NCBI GenBank assembly: GCA_020845495.1 | Contig: JADLFM010000112.1 | Span: forward strand, 1 to 40,589 | Direction: 5' to 3' | Length of the DNA stretch: 40,589 nt | Origin: Chloroflexota bacterium | Lineage (GTDB): Bacteria > Chloroflexota > UBA6077 > JACCZL01 | Shown here: piece by piece, positions 25,678 through 34,701 of the stretch | How the letters are laid out: each line of letters begins with the position of its first letter | How positions within the stretch are numbered: position 1 is the stretch's first letter | Made by a program: the position numbers and the translations under genes | Notes under the pieces: generated by a model | Seen by the model: the letters and a program-made list of their open reading frames with translations, nothing else | The model's database searches: none | What the model was told of the DNA's origin: nothing

Positions 25678-27353
25678 TGCGCGTGAGGCTGCCGAAGGAG
25701 CTGCGTGGGGTCGCCTTCCCCCGGATCACCACGCTCGAACTTAACGACATCGATCTCGACTTGCTTCTGCCGTCGTTCTTCTTCCGTGTCCTGGCTGAAG
25801 GTCGGGGCCGGGGTCGTCGGCCGAATGCGAAGGCGACGGTCGCGAGCTACATCGAGAAGCTAGCTCGTCACCCGGATCTGGAAGGGTTCCGCGGCATCGA
25901 CGGCGAACGGCTCCTGAACCGCGTCGTCCGCACCTCTCTGGTCACGATTGGAGGCCGTGGGCGAAAGCGTGAGGGTGAACAGATCCTCGCCGTGGCGCCA
26001 TTTTCCGTACTTTCGCACAAGACTGGGCTACCATCCGAAGGGTCGCGTCAGAGAAACGTTGACACATTCCTCTATGACGTACTGCGCGAGCGATCCGGTA
26101 GCGAGGAGCAACTCAAGCTTTTCATTAGCCGAGTATTCGGAACAGGTATCGTTCTCAATCGCATGCCTCACCTTGGAGGACACTATGATGGCCACACTAA
26201 GCTGGATACGCTCACCCGACTCTCGCTGGCATTTCTGGACGGCTTTGAGGCTACTCCATCTGGTCAGAACCTCGGACGGATCCACGATGAGGCGTGCCCC
26301 GCCGCCGCACGCGAGGTTGGGCGCGATCTTCAGACATTCCTCTACTCGTTTCACGATGTGATGCCGCCACAGGCATTGACGTACGCGCTCCAGGGACTGA
26401 TCGGTCTTGAGTTGTTCGTCTACACCGCCAAACTAGTCCATGCTCTCAATGCCCTGGTGCGCGATCCGTCCGAGCTACCGACGGCCATGCGCGACCCGTT
26501 CGAGCCGTCCGGTCCGGAGCTGTACCTGGACTTCACCGGCCAGCCGGGCGGCCTGAGCCAGCAGATGGCGACTGCATGCGTGCGGCGTGACGTCGATGCG
26601 TACGGTCAGTTCCTGACTTCGGCGCTGACAGTGCGCCAGCTCGATCGGTACGCTAAAGCACTGGGGCGGAATCCACGTAGTCGGACTGCGCTTGAGCCCG
26701 TGGTTGCTGCTCAACGGGAACCCTCGCCAATCTACCTCCGGGCGATTTTGCAACTGGCTTCCGACCCGGCAATCGATGGGCCGGCACTGGCGGATGAGGA
26801 CGCCATCCGACAGGAAAATCGACAGGTTGCCGAAGATGAAGGCGAGAACGATGATCTAGCGTGGATTGACGCGTTGCTGCCGGATCATCTCTTTCCCTTA
26901 CAGCGTGTAGTCACACTGCTAGTCGAAAGCCAGCGCAAGACTACTGAACGGTATGGCCGTTGGTTCTGGGGGATTGGAGGCATCAACAAACCGTACGGCA
27001 TCCTGGCCGGGACAGTGCGCGGCAAGCGGGCCTGGCGCTACGAGCCGTCCAACGACCTGTTGACGATCCTAGTGCAACTGGCGTCGGTGCAGCCCGCACC
27101 GGATGGCGTGGCCGCCGGGCCGCGCCCGATTCGCCTGCGGGACCTGCTCGACTTCCTGGAGCGACGCTTCGGCGTGCTGATCGACCGCCCACCGGCCGAG
27201 TTCCGTGGCGCCGAAGCCGTCGCTGCTGCCCGGGAGAACCTGCGGGCGCTCCAGGGGCGACTGCGCCAGATGGGCATGTTCCGGGACCTCTCGGACGATT
27301 TCACGGTTCAGGAGCTGCGCCCGCCCTACGTCGCCGAGGAGGTGCGCGCGTGA
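25677..27353 (+). CDS. Middle protein of the kinase-HerA module (MAD7/DptG-position)
   Basis: A 558-residue protein without a motif I can assign. It starts in a 1-nt overlap with the kinase gene and ends in an overlap with the HerA gene, so the three are one unit. Features: a basic stretch GRGRGRRPNAK near residue 45, a helical core, and WRYEPSNDLLTILVQLA near residue 450, which I associate from memory with MAD7-like proteins of methylation-associated defence loci. It also occupies the position DptG has between DptF and DptH. About 26000-26900 is visibly less GC-rich than the rest of the operon, possibly an exchanged specificity or phage-contact region. The function is unknown; an adaptor between kinase and translocase is plausible. 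Confidence 0.8.
   Translation: MRVRLPKELRGVAFPRITTLELNDIDLDLLLPSFFFRVLAEGRGRGRRPNAKATVASYIEKLARHPDLEGFRGIDGERLLNRVVRTSLVTIGGRGRKREGEQILAVAPFSVLSHKTGLPSEGSRQRNVDTFLYDVLRERSGSEEQLKLFISRVFGTGIVLNRMPHLGGHYDGHTKLDTLTRLSLAFLDGFEATPSGQNLGRIHDEACPAAAREVGRDLQTFLYSFHDVMPPQALTYALQGLIGLELFVYTAKLVHALNALVRDPSELPTAMRDPFEPSGPELYLDFTGQPGGLSQQMATACVRRDVDAYGQFLTSALTVRQLDRYAKALGRNPRSRTALEPVVAAQREPSPIYLRAILQLASDPAIDGPALADEDAIRQENRQVAEDEGENDDLAWIDALLPDHLFPLQRVVTLLVESQRKTTERYGRWFWGIGGINKPYGILAGTVRGKRAWRYEPSNDLLTILVQLASVQPAPDGVAAGPRPIRLRDLLDFLERRFGVLIDRPPAEFRGAEAVAAARENLRALQGRLRQMGMFRDLSDDFTVQELRPPYVAEEVRA
27336..27343 (+). promoter_or_regulatory. Ribosome binding site deciding the GTG start of the giant HerA gene
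   Basis: GAGGAGGT ends 6 nt before the GTG at 27350. It lies in the end of the preceding gene and favours the GTG over the ATG 34 codons later. Confidence 0.6.
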
Positions 27354-30300
27354 CAGCCCATTCCACCGACAGCCCGGTACTCGCAGGCGCCGGTGCAGCC
27401 ACAGGCGCATCGTCAGCCTCTCCTGACCGACCCGCGCGCCGACCCGCCCTCATGGCGGGCCTGATCCTTGACCAGTTCGCTGACACGGACGATGGCCACT
27501 GCGCTCGGATCGACTTCCTCGAGCGTGCCGAGGCGGAAGCCGTCTGCCGGGCGATGCTCGACGGCCAGCAGGACAACCGGCGCGAGGGCATGATCGATGG
27601 CATGGCGCGCGGCAGGCTCCAGGCCCTGATCCTGACCGGCGAGCGCGGACCGGACCGCGACGTCGCCGGCGACCGTGTGGATGTCGAAGGAGAGTTGTAC
27701 GTCACGGCAGACCGCGCGATCGAGCTGCGGAACCGGAAGCAGGGTCGCCTCTGCCTGTTCGTGCCGTCCGACGTGGTCGATGCCGCCGCTAGCTCGCTCG
27801 GCAACAGCTTCGCCCCCATCGACGGCCGGTCCCTGCACGAGGGCGCCCGAGATCGCTTTATCCGGAGCGCGCCCGCGAGCGTCGCCGAGGCGGCGCGGCG
27901 CTGCTTCGCCCTGCCGCGCGCCGGCCAGACTGTGAGCGAGTCGGACCGCCTGGCATTCGTCGAGGCGGCTCTGGACCGATTCGAGCGCGGCGAGGCGGAG
28001 TCCATCGGGCTGGAGCTGTGGCGAATCGGGCTGCTGCCGGACGCACGCCCGGATTTCCTCGAGTATCTGACCCGCAACAGGACTCACGTTCAGGAGCTGA
28101 GCCGCCCCGGACGGATCCACTCCTCGCTACGAGACCGTCTCCAGCGCATCGCCGTAGACGAGCTCACCGCTGCCTCGCTGCTCCAGTTCTTTGACGGCCG
28201 CGCGCTGCACGACGTGCGACGCTGGGCGCGCGACCTGATCGATGCCGAGCTCACTTACGACCGCTGGCGCTTCGTCGGGACGGACAAGAGCGATCTGCGT
28301 TCGGTCACCGTCGACTCGTTCCTTGACGCCAACGGCGTCGTCAAGCGCCTCTCGAAGCTGACCCAGCCCCACGGGCCGACCGGCGCTCTGGTCGCGCAGA
28401 TCGGCAAGAAGCGCACCCTCGCCACTGGCTGGAAGACCGACCCGCTCACACCGGCCAACCTGGCACGCTGGCGGGTGGAGATCGTACCGGTGACGGGCGA
28501 GCTGGACGATGCGACGGCCTCGCTGCCCGCGCGCGAGATCGACGGGAAGCGCAATAAGGCGACGATCTCACTCGATCTCGACCTCGACGTGAGTGACCTG
28601 CCGGATGCGCCAATGTGGGTGCGCGTCACCCCGCTGGCGGCGGACGGCAACGAGATCCTCAACGAGACGGGTGAGCCAATCATCGCTACGAGCGAGGAGT
28701 TCTACTTCGAGCAGGGTGGCGAGCTGCCCCCTGGGGAAGGCCGACTATCCACGTCGCCGACGCTCGCGCTAGCCCGGCTGCGCGCCATGTACGAGCACGG
28801 GGACCTGATCGTCGAGGAGCAGCCGCACTGGGCCGCGCGGGACCTCGACTACTTCGAGCTTCGGCTCAACGGGCGGGTGAAGACTCGGCTCGGCCTTACG
28901 GCGCCATTGCGCGCGCTGCAGGCCTTAGTGCTCGCGCAGCCGCGCCAGGGCGGACGGTACTTGCTCGAGTGCCCGGACATGGCGGTGGCGAGCGCGGAGA
29001 CGTTCGTCGCGGTGCAGCCGCCAGACGTTACGCACGAAAAGTGGACCGCATTCTGGCAGGCGCGCGATCGCTTCTTCCGCCGCATCGTCGCTGGGGGCGT
29101 CCGTAACATCGTCGAAGTGGCGGACTGGTCGTCTGACTTGGCCGGGGCGGCGATCCGTTACGCGCAGGCGTACCGTGACTTAGTCGACGCGCTCACCACG
29201 GCGGCAAGCCAGTCCGGGAGGCTCCGTCAGGAGCTGGAGGACGCGCTTTCGCTCGATACCCTCTGCGTACGGTCTGTTGGTCTCTCCGGCGGAGACGAGA
29301 CGGCGCTCGTCGTGCTGCCGACGCATCCGCTCCGGGCGGCCTGGTACGCCAGCTATTCGCAACTGCTGGTGCGGTGGGAGGGGCAACTGCACGAGCTTCA
29401 GCGAGCTGACCGTCGCCGCGCACTCTCGCTCCCCTCCATCGAGAAGGTCATGCCGACGAACGTGCCACCGTTCGCGTACTGGCCGGGGCAGGGCGGGCCG
29501 TATGTCTTCTTCCAGAACCTACGCTTCTTCCACGGTGTGGCGCTCCCGGCTGACGCGCCGGACCCGCACCGACGGTTTGCCGATGTGGCGTATGTGCTGG
29601 GAGCCGGCAGCGACTCCTCGGCCGGCGATCTGCGGCCGGCCCGCCTGGCGGAGCACGTCCGCGAATATCGCGACCTGCGTCCATACGTTCATCGCATGGA
29701 GCTGACCCTGGTCAATCCGGATCGGGGTGAATTGGTGGCAGACACCCTCGATACATTCCTGCAGCGCGAGCGCGCCGGTCTGAATGGCGACGACGTCACC
29801 GATCCGAGCTCGCCCACGTTCGCCATCCGCGCGTATCTCGCAACCGGCCGCGAGATGCCATTGCGCGGGCTGGAGCGCATCCGAAGCAAGCAGGCGGAGG
29901 AGTACTTCGTCGGCGGCTCTGACGTTTTCATGCCGACTCTCGAATCGTCTGTCAAGACGCTGGCGGACCTCGACGACACCGTGCCGGAGGAGGCCCATCT
30001 TGCCATCGCGGCCGATCTAGCGCAACCGCGCATCGTTCCGTCCGAGGTGGAACGGGGTGCCCCGCAGGAGAGCAGCTTCTCGCTACATGGGCTGATTGCA
30101 CGATGGCTCTCTATTCTTACCTCGGAGGGGGACCAGATTCGCTGGCAGCACCGGCTGGGCGTCGAGACAACGGCGCGACCGGAGCCGCATCCAGCCGGGG
30201 CACGCTTCAGCGATACGGTCATGGACCTCCAGGCGAGTCTGCTCCATGCGGGTGGACAGATCCTGACGGTCGGTGGACCGGCAGTGCCGGTGCTGGAAGT

Positions 30301-32653
30301 GCGCGTCAGCGCGGAGCGCCGCAGGCTGCTGGAGACGCTCCATCAGCAAAGTGACTGGGTCATCAGCATCGACCGCTTCTTCGGCCCTGACTACTACGAT
30401 TCGCCCCGTGAGCCCGACCTGGCGCAGGCGGCGCGGAAGTACGTCCTGGATTACGCGCCGGATTATGGCGAAGGGCTTGGCCACCGCGTCGTTGTGACGA
30501 CGGCCTGGCAGGAGGATGTACTTCGCCGGTTGCGCGGGACTGTTAGCCTGATCGGGCTGGCACAGTCGGAAGATGCGGCTCGCGTCCTCCTCGATCACAT
30601 TAAGATGGTGTCAGGGCGGCTGGCGTTGCGTGCGCTCGCGGCCGAGCCGGGGAACGCACAGGCTGTGAGCCTGGCTGCGACCATCGCCTGGCTCAGGATG
30701 CGCGGGAGACTCGAACAGGCCGTGTTCGTGCCGCTCAGTCTGCACGGCGGCCTATTCGACGCCTCCGCACCGTCGGCCGGATCCGATGACGATCGAGGGG
30801 ATGGTGTCCTGGTCACCCTGCGCCGCAACATCGTCGAAGCGACATTCATGACGGTGCGCTGGCGGCGCGGCTCGACTGACGTCCGCTCGCTTGCCTACGA
30901 CATGACGCTCGCGCTCGAGCACGAGCGTCAGCAGTTCGAGCGCCAGTTCTTCGACGAGGCCAGGATCGACGGCGCCTTCCAGCGGGCGCAGCTCGCCAGC
31001 GTACTGCGATTCTACTTCGAGCGGTCGCGCCGGCACGGACTGTTCGCGGACGAGCACGTCGGATCGTTCCTCGATCACCTGGCTCGGATCGAAAAGACCG
31101 GCCTGGACTTCCGTCCTAAACTCGAAGGCTTCGTCGTGACGGCCGAAGAGATGCCGACGGCGTCGTTCAGCGACGGCGACGCTATCTTCACCGTGCTCGG
31201 CCCGTCGGACCTGGAACGGGCGACGACGCTCGACCGGCTGACCGATGGTGCGCGACTCAAACAGGAGCGCCAGGCGCCACTGGACTTTGAAGATGGGGCA
31301 GAGCCCTCCGAGCCCGCTAACGCTAGCGTCACTCTGGCAGACCGCGCCAGCGACACCACAGTACCGTCGCTCGGAGCGACGGTATCATCCGGGGACGAGG
31401 CCGATGCGGTGACCGGGGCAGATACCCAGGGCGTATCGACAGCCCAGCCGCTGGACGAGCAGAGCGTCGAAACCGCGGCGCTACCTGCGCCGAAAGTCGA
31501 GCCCAGCTCTGGATCCAGCGCCGCGGCGATGACGGCGGGGGACGCTGACCCGACTCCGGAAGATCCGTCCGCAACCGCAGTCGTCCTAGGGCACGCAGTC
31601 GGCGGGGCCGCGCCCGTCCTCTGGGAGCCCAGCGTCCAGGGCAGCCCGCACATGTTTGTCCTGGGCATCCCTGGGCAGGGTAAGTCCTGGGCCATCGCCA
31701 GGGCGGTCGGCGAGATGGCTCGGCAACGCGTGCCGTCGCTGATCCTCGATTTTCATGGTCAGTTCACGGGGCGCTCCGGCCCGCTGGCCGGAGCGCGCCA
31801 GTCCACAGTTCTCGATGCGCGTGACGGCCTGCCGTTCTCACCGTTTGAGGTTGCTGGCGACCTGGGAGATGCCATCGACTGGCGCACGAACGCGTTCGCC
31901 ATCTCGGAGATCTTCGGCTACGTCTGCAAGTTGGGCGACATGCAGCGGGACGTTGTCTTCACGGCCGTCCGGGATGCATATCGGACGCATGGGTTCGGGG
32001 ACGACCCGGAGAAAGATGAGGACGAAGCGCGCGCCAGGACGTATCCCACGCTCCAGGAAGTGCTTGGCCGGATTGAGCGCCAGGAGCGCGCAGGGCGGGC
32101 CTCGAATGTCGCTGCGCGGTGTCGGCCTTTGCTCGAGATGGACGTGTTTCGTCCGCCAGCATCCGGTGGCGAAGACTTGCTCTCGATCATCCGACGCGGA
32201 CTTGTGATCGACCTGCACCGACTGGCCGACCTGGAGCTGCTCCAGCTGGCGGTGGGTGCCTTCGTCCTGCGGAAGCTGTACAAGGACATGTTCACCTGGG
32301 GCGAAGCCGATCGATTGCGCCTACTCGTCGTACTGGACGAAGCTCATCGTCTGGCGCGAGACGTCACGCTCCCGAAGTTGATGAAGGAAGGAAGAAAGTT
32401 CGGCATCGCCGTGGTAGTGGCGAGCCAGGGCATGGCCGATTTCCACCTCGATGTGCTGGGCACCGCCGGCACGAAGGTCATCTTCCGGACGAACCACCCC
32501 GATTCGCGCAAGGTTGCGGGCTTCATCCGAGCGCCGAAGGGTGTCGATCTAGCGGCGCGCATTGAGCAACTCGCCGTTGGGCACGCCTACATACAGACGC
32601 CCGAAATGCGGACGGGAAGCATAACGCGAATGGCATCGCCGAGGGATGCGTAG
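27350..32653 (+). CDS. Giant HerA-type ATPase (MAD8/DptH-like)
   Basis: A 1767-residue protein. Residues 1 to about 1300 form a large region without a motif I can name, probably with several alpha/beta and helical domains. Residues about 1300-1425 are a low-complexity acidic/Ser/Ala linker. The C-terminus is a HerA/FtsK ATPase: GIPGQGKS (1439-1446), LILDFHGQF, and Walker B LLVVLDEAHRLA (from about 1658), followed by VVASQGMADF. This long-N-terminus-plus-HerA plan matches DptH and, from memory, the ATPase MAD8. It would act as the DNA-translocating or effector subunit. The GTG at 27350 has GAGGAGGT six nt upstream and overlaps the previous stop; the ATG at 27452 is an alternative. The open frame upstream lies inside the previous gene. 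Confidence 0.85.
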   Translation: MTAHSTDSPVLAGAGAATGASSASPDRPARRPALMAGLILDQFADTDDGHCARIDFLERAEAEAVCRAMLDGQQDNRREGMIDGMARGRLQALILTGERGPDRDVAGDRVDVEGELYVTADRAIELRNRKQGRLCLFVPSDVVDAAASSLGNSFAPIDGRSLHEGARDRFIRSAPASVAEAARRCFALPRAGQTVSESDRLAFVEAALDRFERGEAESIGLELWRIGLLPDARPDFLEYLTRNRTHVQELSRPGRIHSSLRDRLQRIAVDELTAASLLQFFDGRALHDVRRWARDLIDAELTYDRWRFVGTDKSDLRSVTVDSFLDANGVVKRLSKLTQPHGPTGALVAQIGKKRTLATGWKTDPLTPANLARWRVEIVPVTGELDDATASLPAREIDGKRNKATISLDLDLDVSDLPDAPMWVRVTPLAADGNEILNETGEPIIATSEEFYFEQGGELPPGEGRLSTSPTLALARLRAMYEHGDLIVEEQPHWAARDLDYFELRLNGRVKTRLGLTAPLRALQALVLAQPRQGGRYLLECPDMAVASAETFVAVQPPDVTHEKWTAFWQARDRFFRRIVAGGVRNIVEVADWSSDLAGAAIRYAQAYRDLVDALTTAASQSGRLRQELEDALSLDTLCVRSVGLSGGDETALVVLPTHPLRAAWYASYSQLLVRWEGQLHELQRADRRRALSLPSIEKVMPTNVPPFAYWPGQGGPYVFFQNLRFFHGVALPADAPDPHRRFADVAYVLGAGSDSSAGDLRPARLAEHVREYRDLRPYVHRMELTLVNPDRGELVADTLDTFLQRERAGLNGDDVTDPSSPTFAIRAYLATGREMPLRGLERIRSKQAEEYFVGGSDVFMPTLESSVKTLADLDDTVPEEAHLAIAADLAQPRIVPSEVERGAPQESSFSLHGLIARWLSILTSEGDQIRWQHRLGVETTARPEPHPAGARFSDTVMDLQASLLHAGGQILTVGGPAVPVLEVRVSAERRRLLETLHQQSDWVISIDRFFGPDYYDSPREPDLAQAARKYVLDYAPDYGEGLGHRVVVTTAWQEDVLRRLRGTVSLIGLAQSEDAARVLLDHIKMVSGRLALRALAAEPGNAQAVSLAATIAWLRMRGRLEQAVFVPLSLHGGLFDASAPSAGSDDDRGDGVLVTLRRNIVEATFMTVRWRRGSTDVRSLAYDMTLALEHERQQFERQFFDEARIDGAFQRAQLASVLRFYFERSRRHGLFADEHVGSFLDHLARIEKTGLDFRPKLEGFVVTAEEMPTASFSDGDAIFTVLGPSDLERATTLDRLTDGARLKQERQAPLDFEDGAEPSEPANASVTLADRASDTTVPSLGATVSSGDEADAVTGADTQGVSTAQPLDEQSVETAALPAPKVEPSSGSSAAAMTAGDADPTPEDPSATAVVLGHAVGGAAPVLWEPSVQGSPHMFVLGIPGQGKSWAIARAVGEMARQRVPSLILDFHGQFTGRSGPLAGARQSTVLDARDGLPFSPFEVAGDLGDAIDWRTNAFAISEIFGYVCKLGDMQRDVVFTAVRDAYRTHGFGDDPEKDEDEARARTYPTLQEVLGRIERQERAGRASNVAARCRPLLEMDVFRPPASGGEDLLSIIRRGLVIDLHRLADLELLQLAVGAFVLRKLYKDMFTWGEADRLRLLVVLDEAHRLARDVTLPKLMKEGRKFGIAVVVASQGMADFHLDVLGTAGTKVIFRTNHPDSRKVAGFIRAPKGVDLAARIEQLAVGHAYIQTPEMRTGSITRMASPRDA

Positions 32654-33309
32654 TGCGAGAAGAAGCGGAACAACATGTCGAGGCGCTTCGACAATTGGTG
32701 ACTCTCGCGATAGGGCAGGCAACAGGGGATGATGTCGAAGAGGCTCGTGAAAAGCACGAGGGCATCGCCAGGAGCGTCGCCGAACTGGAGCGTCTCGCCG
32801 TCGATGTGCCAGCGGCTTTGACCACATTGCTGGAACAGTATGCAGCTCGGGTCGCAGTTGCGCGCGAGGCACACGAGACGCTGACGTATGTGCGCGAAAG
32901 CTTGCGCGTCCTCGCTGATCGGGCCGGTGCGGCTGTCGCGATGGCTGCGCCGACCGTTGAGGGTGGCCGGCGGCGTGAGCGGGCTGAGTCGGTAGCGCCG
33001 CGAGGGTTCGTGCTCGAGGGTACCCAGTATGCGGCGACTTCGTGGACCGAGTTGCTGCGTGAGGTTCTACGAGTGCTGGCAGCACGTCATCCCGACGATT
33101 TTGATAGGGTGTTGGAGCTTCGAAACAACCGTGGTCGACCACTCTTCAGTCGTGACCAATCGGAGCTTGATCGGCCACTCGCAATTGACGGCACAGACCT
33201 CTACGTCTGGGGTCGGGTGGGCAGCGAACGCGCTACCAATATCGTCGAGAGGGCTGCTGATCTGTTCGGGTATGGTCCGACGAAGTTTGCCGTACTCGAA
33301 CCTGAATAG
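32653..33309 (+). CDS. Small coiled-coil protein, last gene of the eight-gene operon
   Basis: A 218-residue protein coupled to the HerA gene by a 1-nt overlap (TAGTG). Residues 1-105 are charged helices with heptad character, suggesting a coiled-coil oligomer. After a basic linker (GGRRRERAES) comes a compact C-terminal domain of about 85 residues, with TSWTELLREVLRVLAARHPDDF, RPLFSRDQ and LYVWGRVGSERATNIVERA, ending FGYGPTKFAVLE. The pattern recalls small DNA-binding or restriction-associated C-terminal domains, but I cannot name the family. Coding ends directly against the AbiEi remnant, so this gene marks the right border of the island. Confidence 0.75.
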   Translation: MREEAEQHVEALRQLVTLAIGQATGDDVEEAREKHEGIARSVAELERLAVDVPAALTTLLEQYAARVAVAREAHETLTYVRESLRVLADRAGAAVAMAAPTVEGGRRRERAESVAPRGFVLEGTQYAATSWTELLREVLRVLAARHPDDFDRVLELRNNRGRPLFSRDQSELDRPLAIDGTDLYVWGRVGSERATNIVERAADLFGYGPTKFAVLEPE

Positions 33310-33752
33310 GACAACCTGCCCGCGCTCGCCGATCCTGATCCCATCACCGTGACCTTCAAGGTGCCGCGCAGTGTCATCTGCCTGATCTCCGCGCTGACGT
33401 CTCACTATCTCACCACGCACGTGCTCCATGAGGTGTACGTTGAAGTCGGTCAGGGGCGGAGACACCTCGCCTGACTCACCCGCCGCTCCGCGTCGCCTGG
33501 CTGTCAGTCCCATCTTTCCACGAAGGCATCGACGTGCATCAGATCGACGGCGTGCTGGTACGCATCTACGGACCGGCGAAGACGGTCGCCGACCCCTTCG
33601 AGTATCGGAATGAGCTCGGGCTCGACGTCGCTATCGAGGCGCTCCGAGCCTGGCGTGACCGGCCCCGCCCCCACCCGGACGTGTTACTTCGCTACACCCG
33701 AATCGATCGGGTTGAGCGCGTCATCCGCCCACACCTGGAGGCGCTGATGTGA
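33310..33752 (+). pseudogene. AbiEi-family antitoxin remnant, N-terminally truncated and frameshifted
   Basis: Directly after the stop of the 218-residue gene the same frame continues with recognisable AbiEi sequence (ADPDPITVTFKVPRSVICLI, then SALTSHYLTTHVLHEVYVEV) and runs into a stop at 33472-33474. Near 33450-33465 the homology moves to another frame: THPPLRVAWLS, DGVLVRIYGPAKTVADPFEY, RNELGLDVAIEALRAW, and ends RPHLEALM at 33752. The N-terminal winged-helix part (roughly 50-60 residues) is missing, and no AbiEii partner follows. It belongs to a different AbiEi subfamily from the intact gene at 34698-35534. It looks like a gene cut by insertion of the defence island and then decayed. The back part could still be translated from 33534 as a 72-residue peptide. 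Confidence 0.8.
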
Positions 33753-33837
33753 CGAAACGGCCGACCCTGATAGCTTCCAAGCAGCTGTCGGCGGTTGGCA
33801 CGGTGGCGCACACCAGGCCGGATAGCGCTCGTCGTTA

Positions 33838-34701
33838 TCATCGCTTGTCCCACAGCGCGTCGAAGTCCGCCAGCATCGCCTCGAGATCAAAGACGTCGTC
33901 GGCGACTCGGACCACGGCCTGTAGCCCACGGCGCCGCTCGGCGTCCAACCGCCGGCGTCGCTCGGGCGTCAGTCCGAATGACGCCGCCTGTTCAGACAGC
34001 GGTGGTGCCGCCAGTTCGGCAAGCTTTTGGTCGACGAGCAGCCTGAACCGCTCCGACGTGAAGTCTGCCCCGGCCTGGCGAAGCTGGCAGAGGTCGTAGA
34101 AGTCGCGGATCGCCTCGCGTGTGAAGGCGGCACGGACCTTCTCGGCTCGCGCTTCGTCGGCGTCGAGTGCCCAGCAGTAAGCTTCGGCGTAGTCGCCAAT
34201 GAGCGGGTCGCTCAGGAGCTGACTCAGACCTGCACGTCGGGGAATCCGGAGGACGGGCCGCAGCGCAACCTCGACGTCGACTGCCTGTGGACTGAACGAC
34301 GACTCGTAGAGCAGCGTCCAGATCACGCGGGCACCTCGCTCGGAGACCTCGCCGTTGTGGTTCTCGAGCCGAAGGCCAGCGATCCGGGCCAGTCTTCTCA
34401 GCGCGTCTCGAAAGCGATTCGTCTCGGAGGCGTTAATGCCGCGATGGCGGCGCGAGCCGGCCCAGGGGATCACGAGGTCGACGTCCTCGGACATCCGGCG
34501 AAATCCCAGGTCGACCTTGCTGAGCAGCGTGCCGCCCTTGAGCAACAGTCGATCGCCGAGCTCCTGAGCCAGCGCCCAGATCAGCCGTGTCAGGTAAAAG
34601 TCCTTATCGATAGCGAACGGCTGCACTCCCTCGGTTGCTGCCACCTCGAGGCAGAGGTCGGCGAGTAGCTCGCGGTTCGGGAGGGGCGGCAGGCTCGTCA
34701 T
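33838..34701 (-). CDS. abiEii: AbiEii-family nucleotidyltransferase toxin
   Basis: A 287-residue type IV toxin of the DUF1814/AbiEii nucleotidyltransferase family. The polymerase-beta-like active site is visible as LLKGGTLLSKVDLGF then RMSEDVDLVIP, the usual GG-(x)n-DxDL pattern. The C-terminal helical half contains REAIRDFYDLCQLRQAG, also typical. AbiEii-type toxins block growth by nucleotidylating RNA (shown for tRNA in MenT relatives) and give phage abortive infection; the cognate AbiEi represses the operon. I start at the ATG at 34701, which overlaps the abiEi stop (ATGA), rather than farther upstream inside abiEi. Confidence 0.9.
   Translation of the reverse strand: MTSLPPLPNRELLADLCLEVAATEGVQPFAIDKDFYLTRLIWALAQELGDRLLLKGGTLLSKVDLGFRRMSEDVDLVIPWAGSRRHRGINASETNRFRDALRRLARIAGLRLENHNGEVSERGARVIWTLLYESSFSPQAVDVEVALRPVLRIPRRAGLSQLLSDPLIGDYAEAYCWALDADEARAEKVRAAFTREAIRDFYDLCQLRQAGADFTSERFRLLVDQKLAELAAPPLSEQAASFGLTPERRRRLDAERRRGLQAVVRVADDVFDLEAMLADFDALWDKR

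Noticed and set aside
26960..27349. Upstream in-frame extension of the giant HerA gene
   Set aside because: It lies inside the preceding gene in another frame; the GTG at 27350 has a good ribosome site.
8712..29165. Other CGTAAC or GTTACG hexamers (for example near 8712, 16415, 19085, 23943, 29027, 29155)
   Set aside because: They are single half-sites inside coding regions without the partner arm at 4-nt spacing, as expected by chance.
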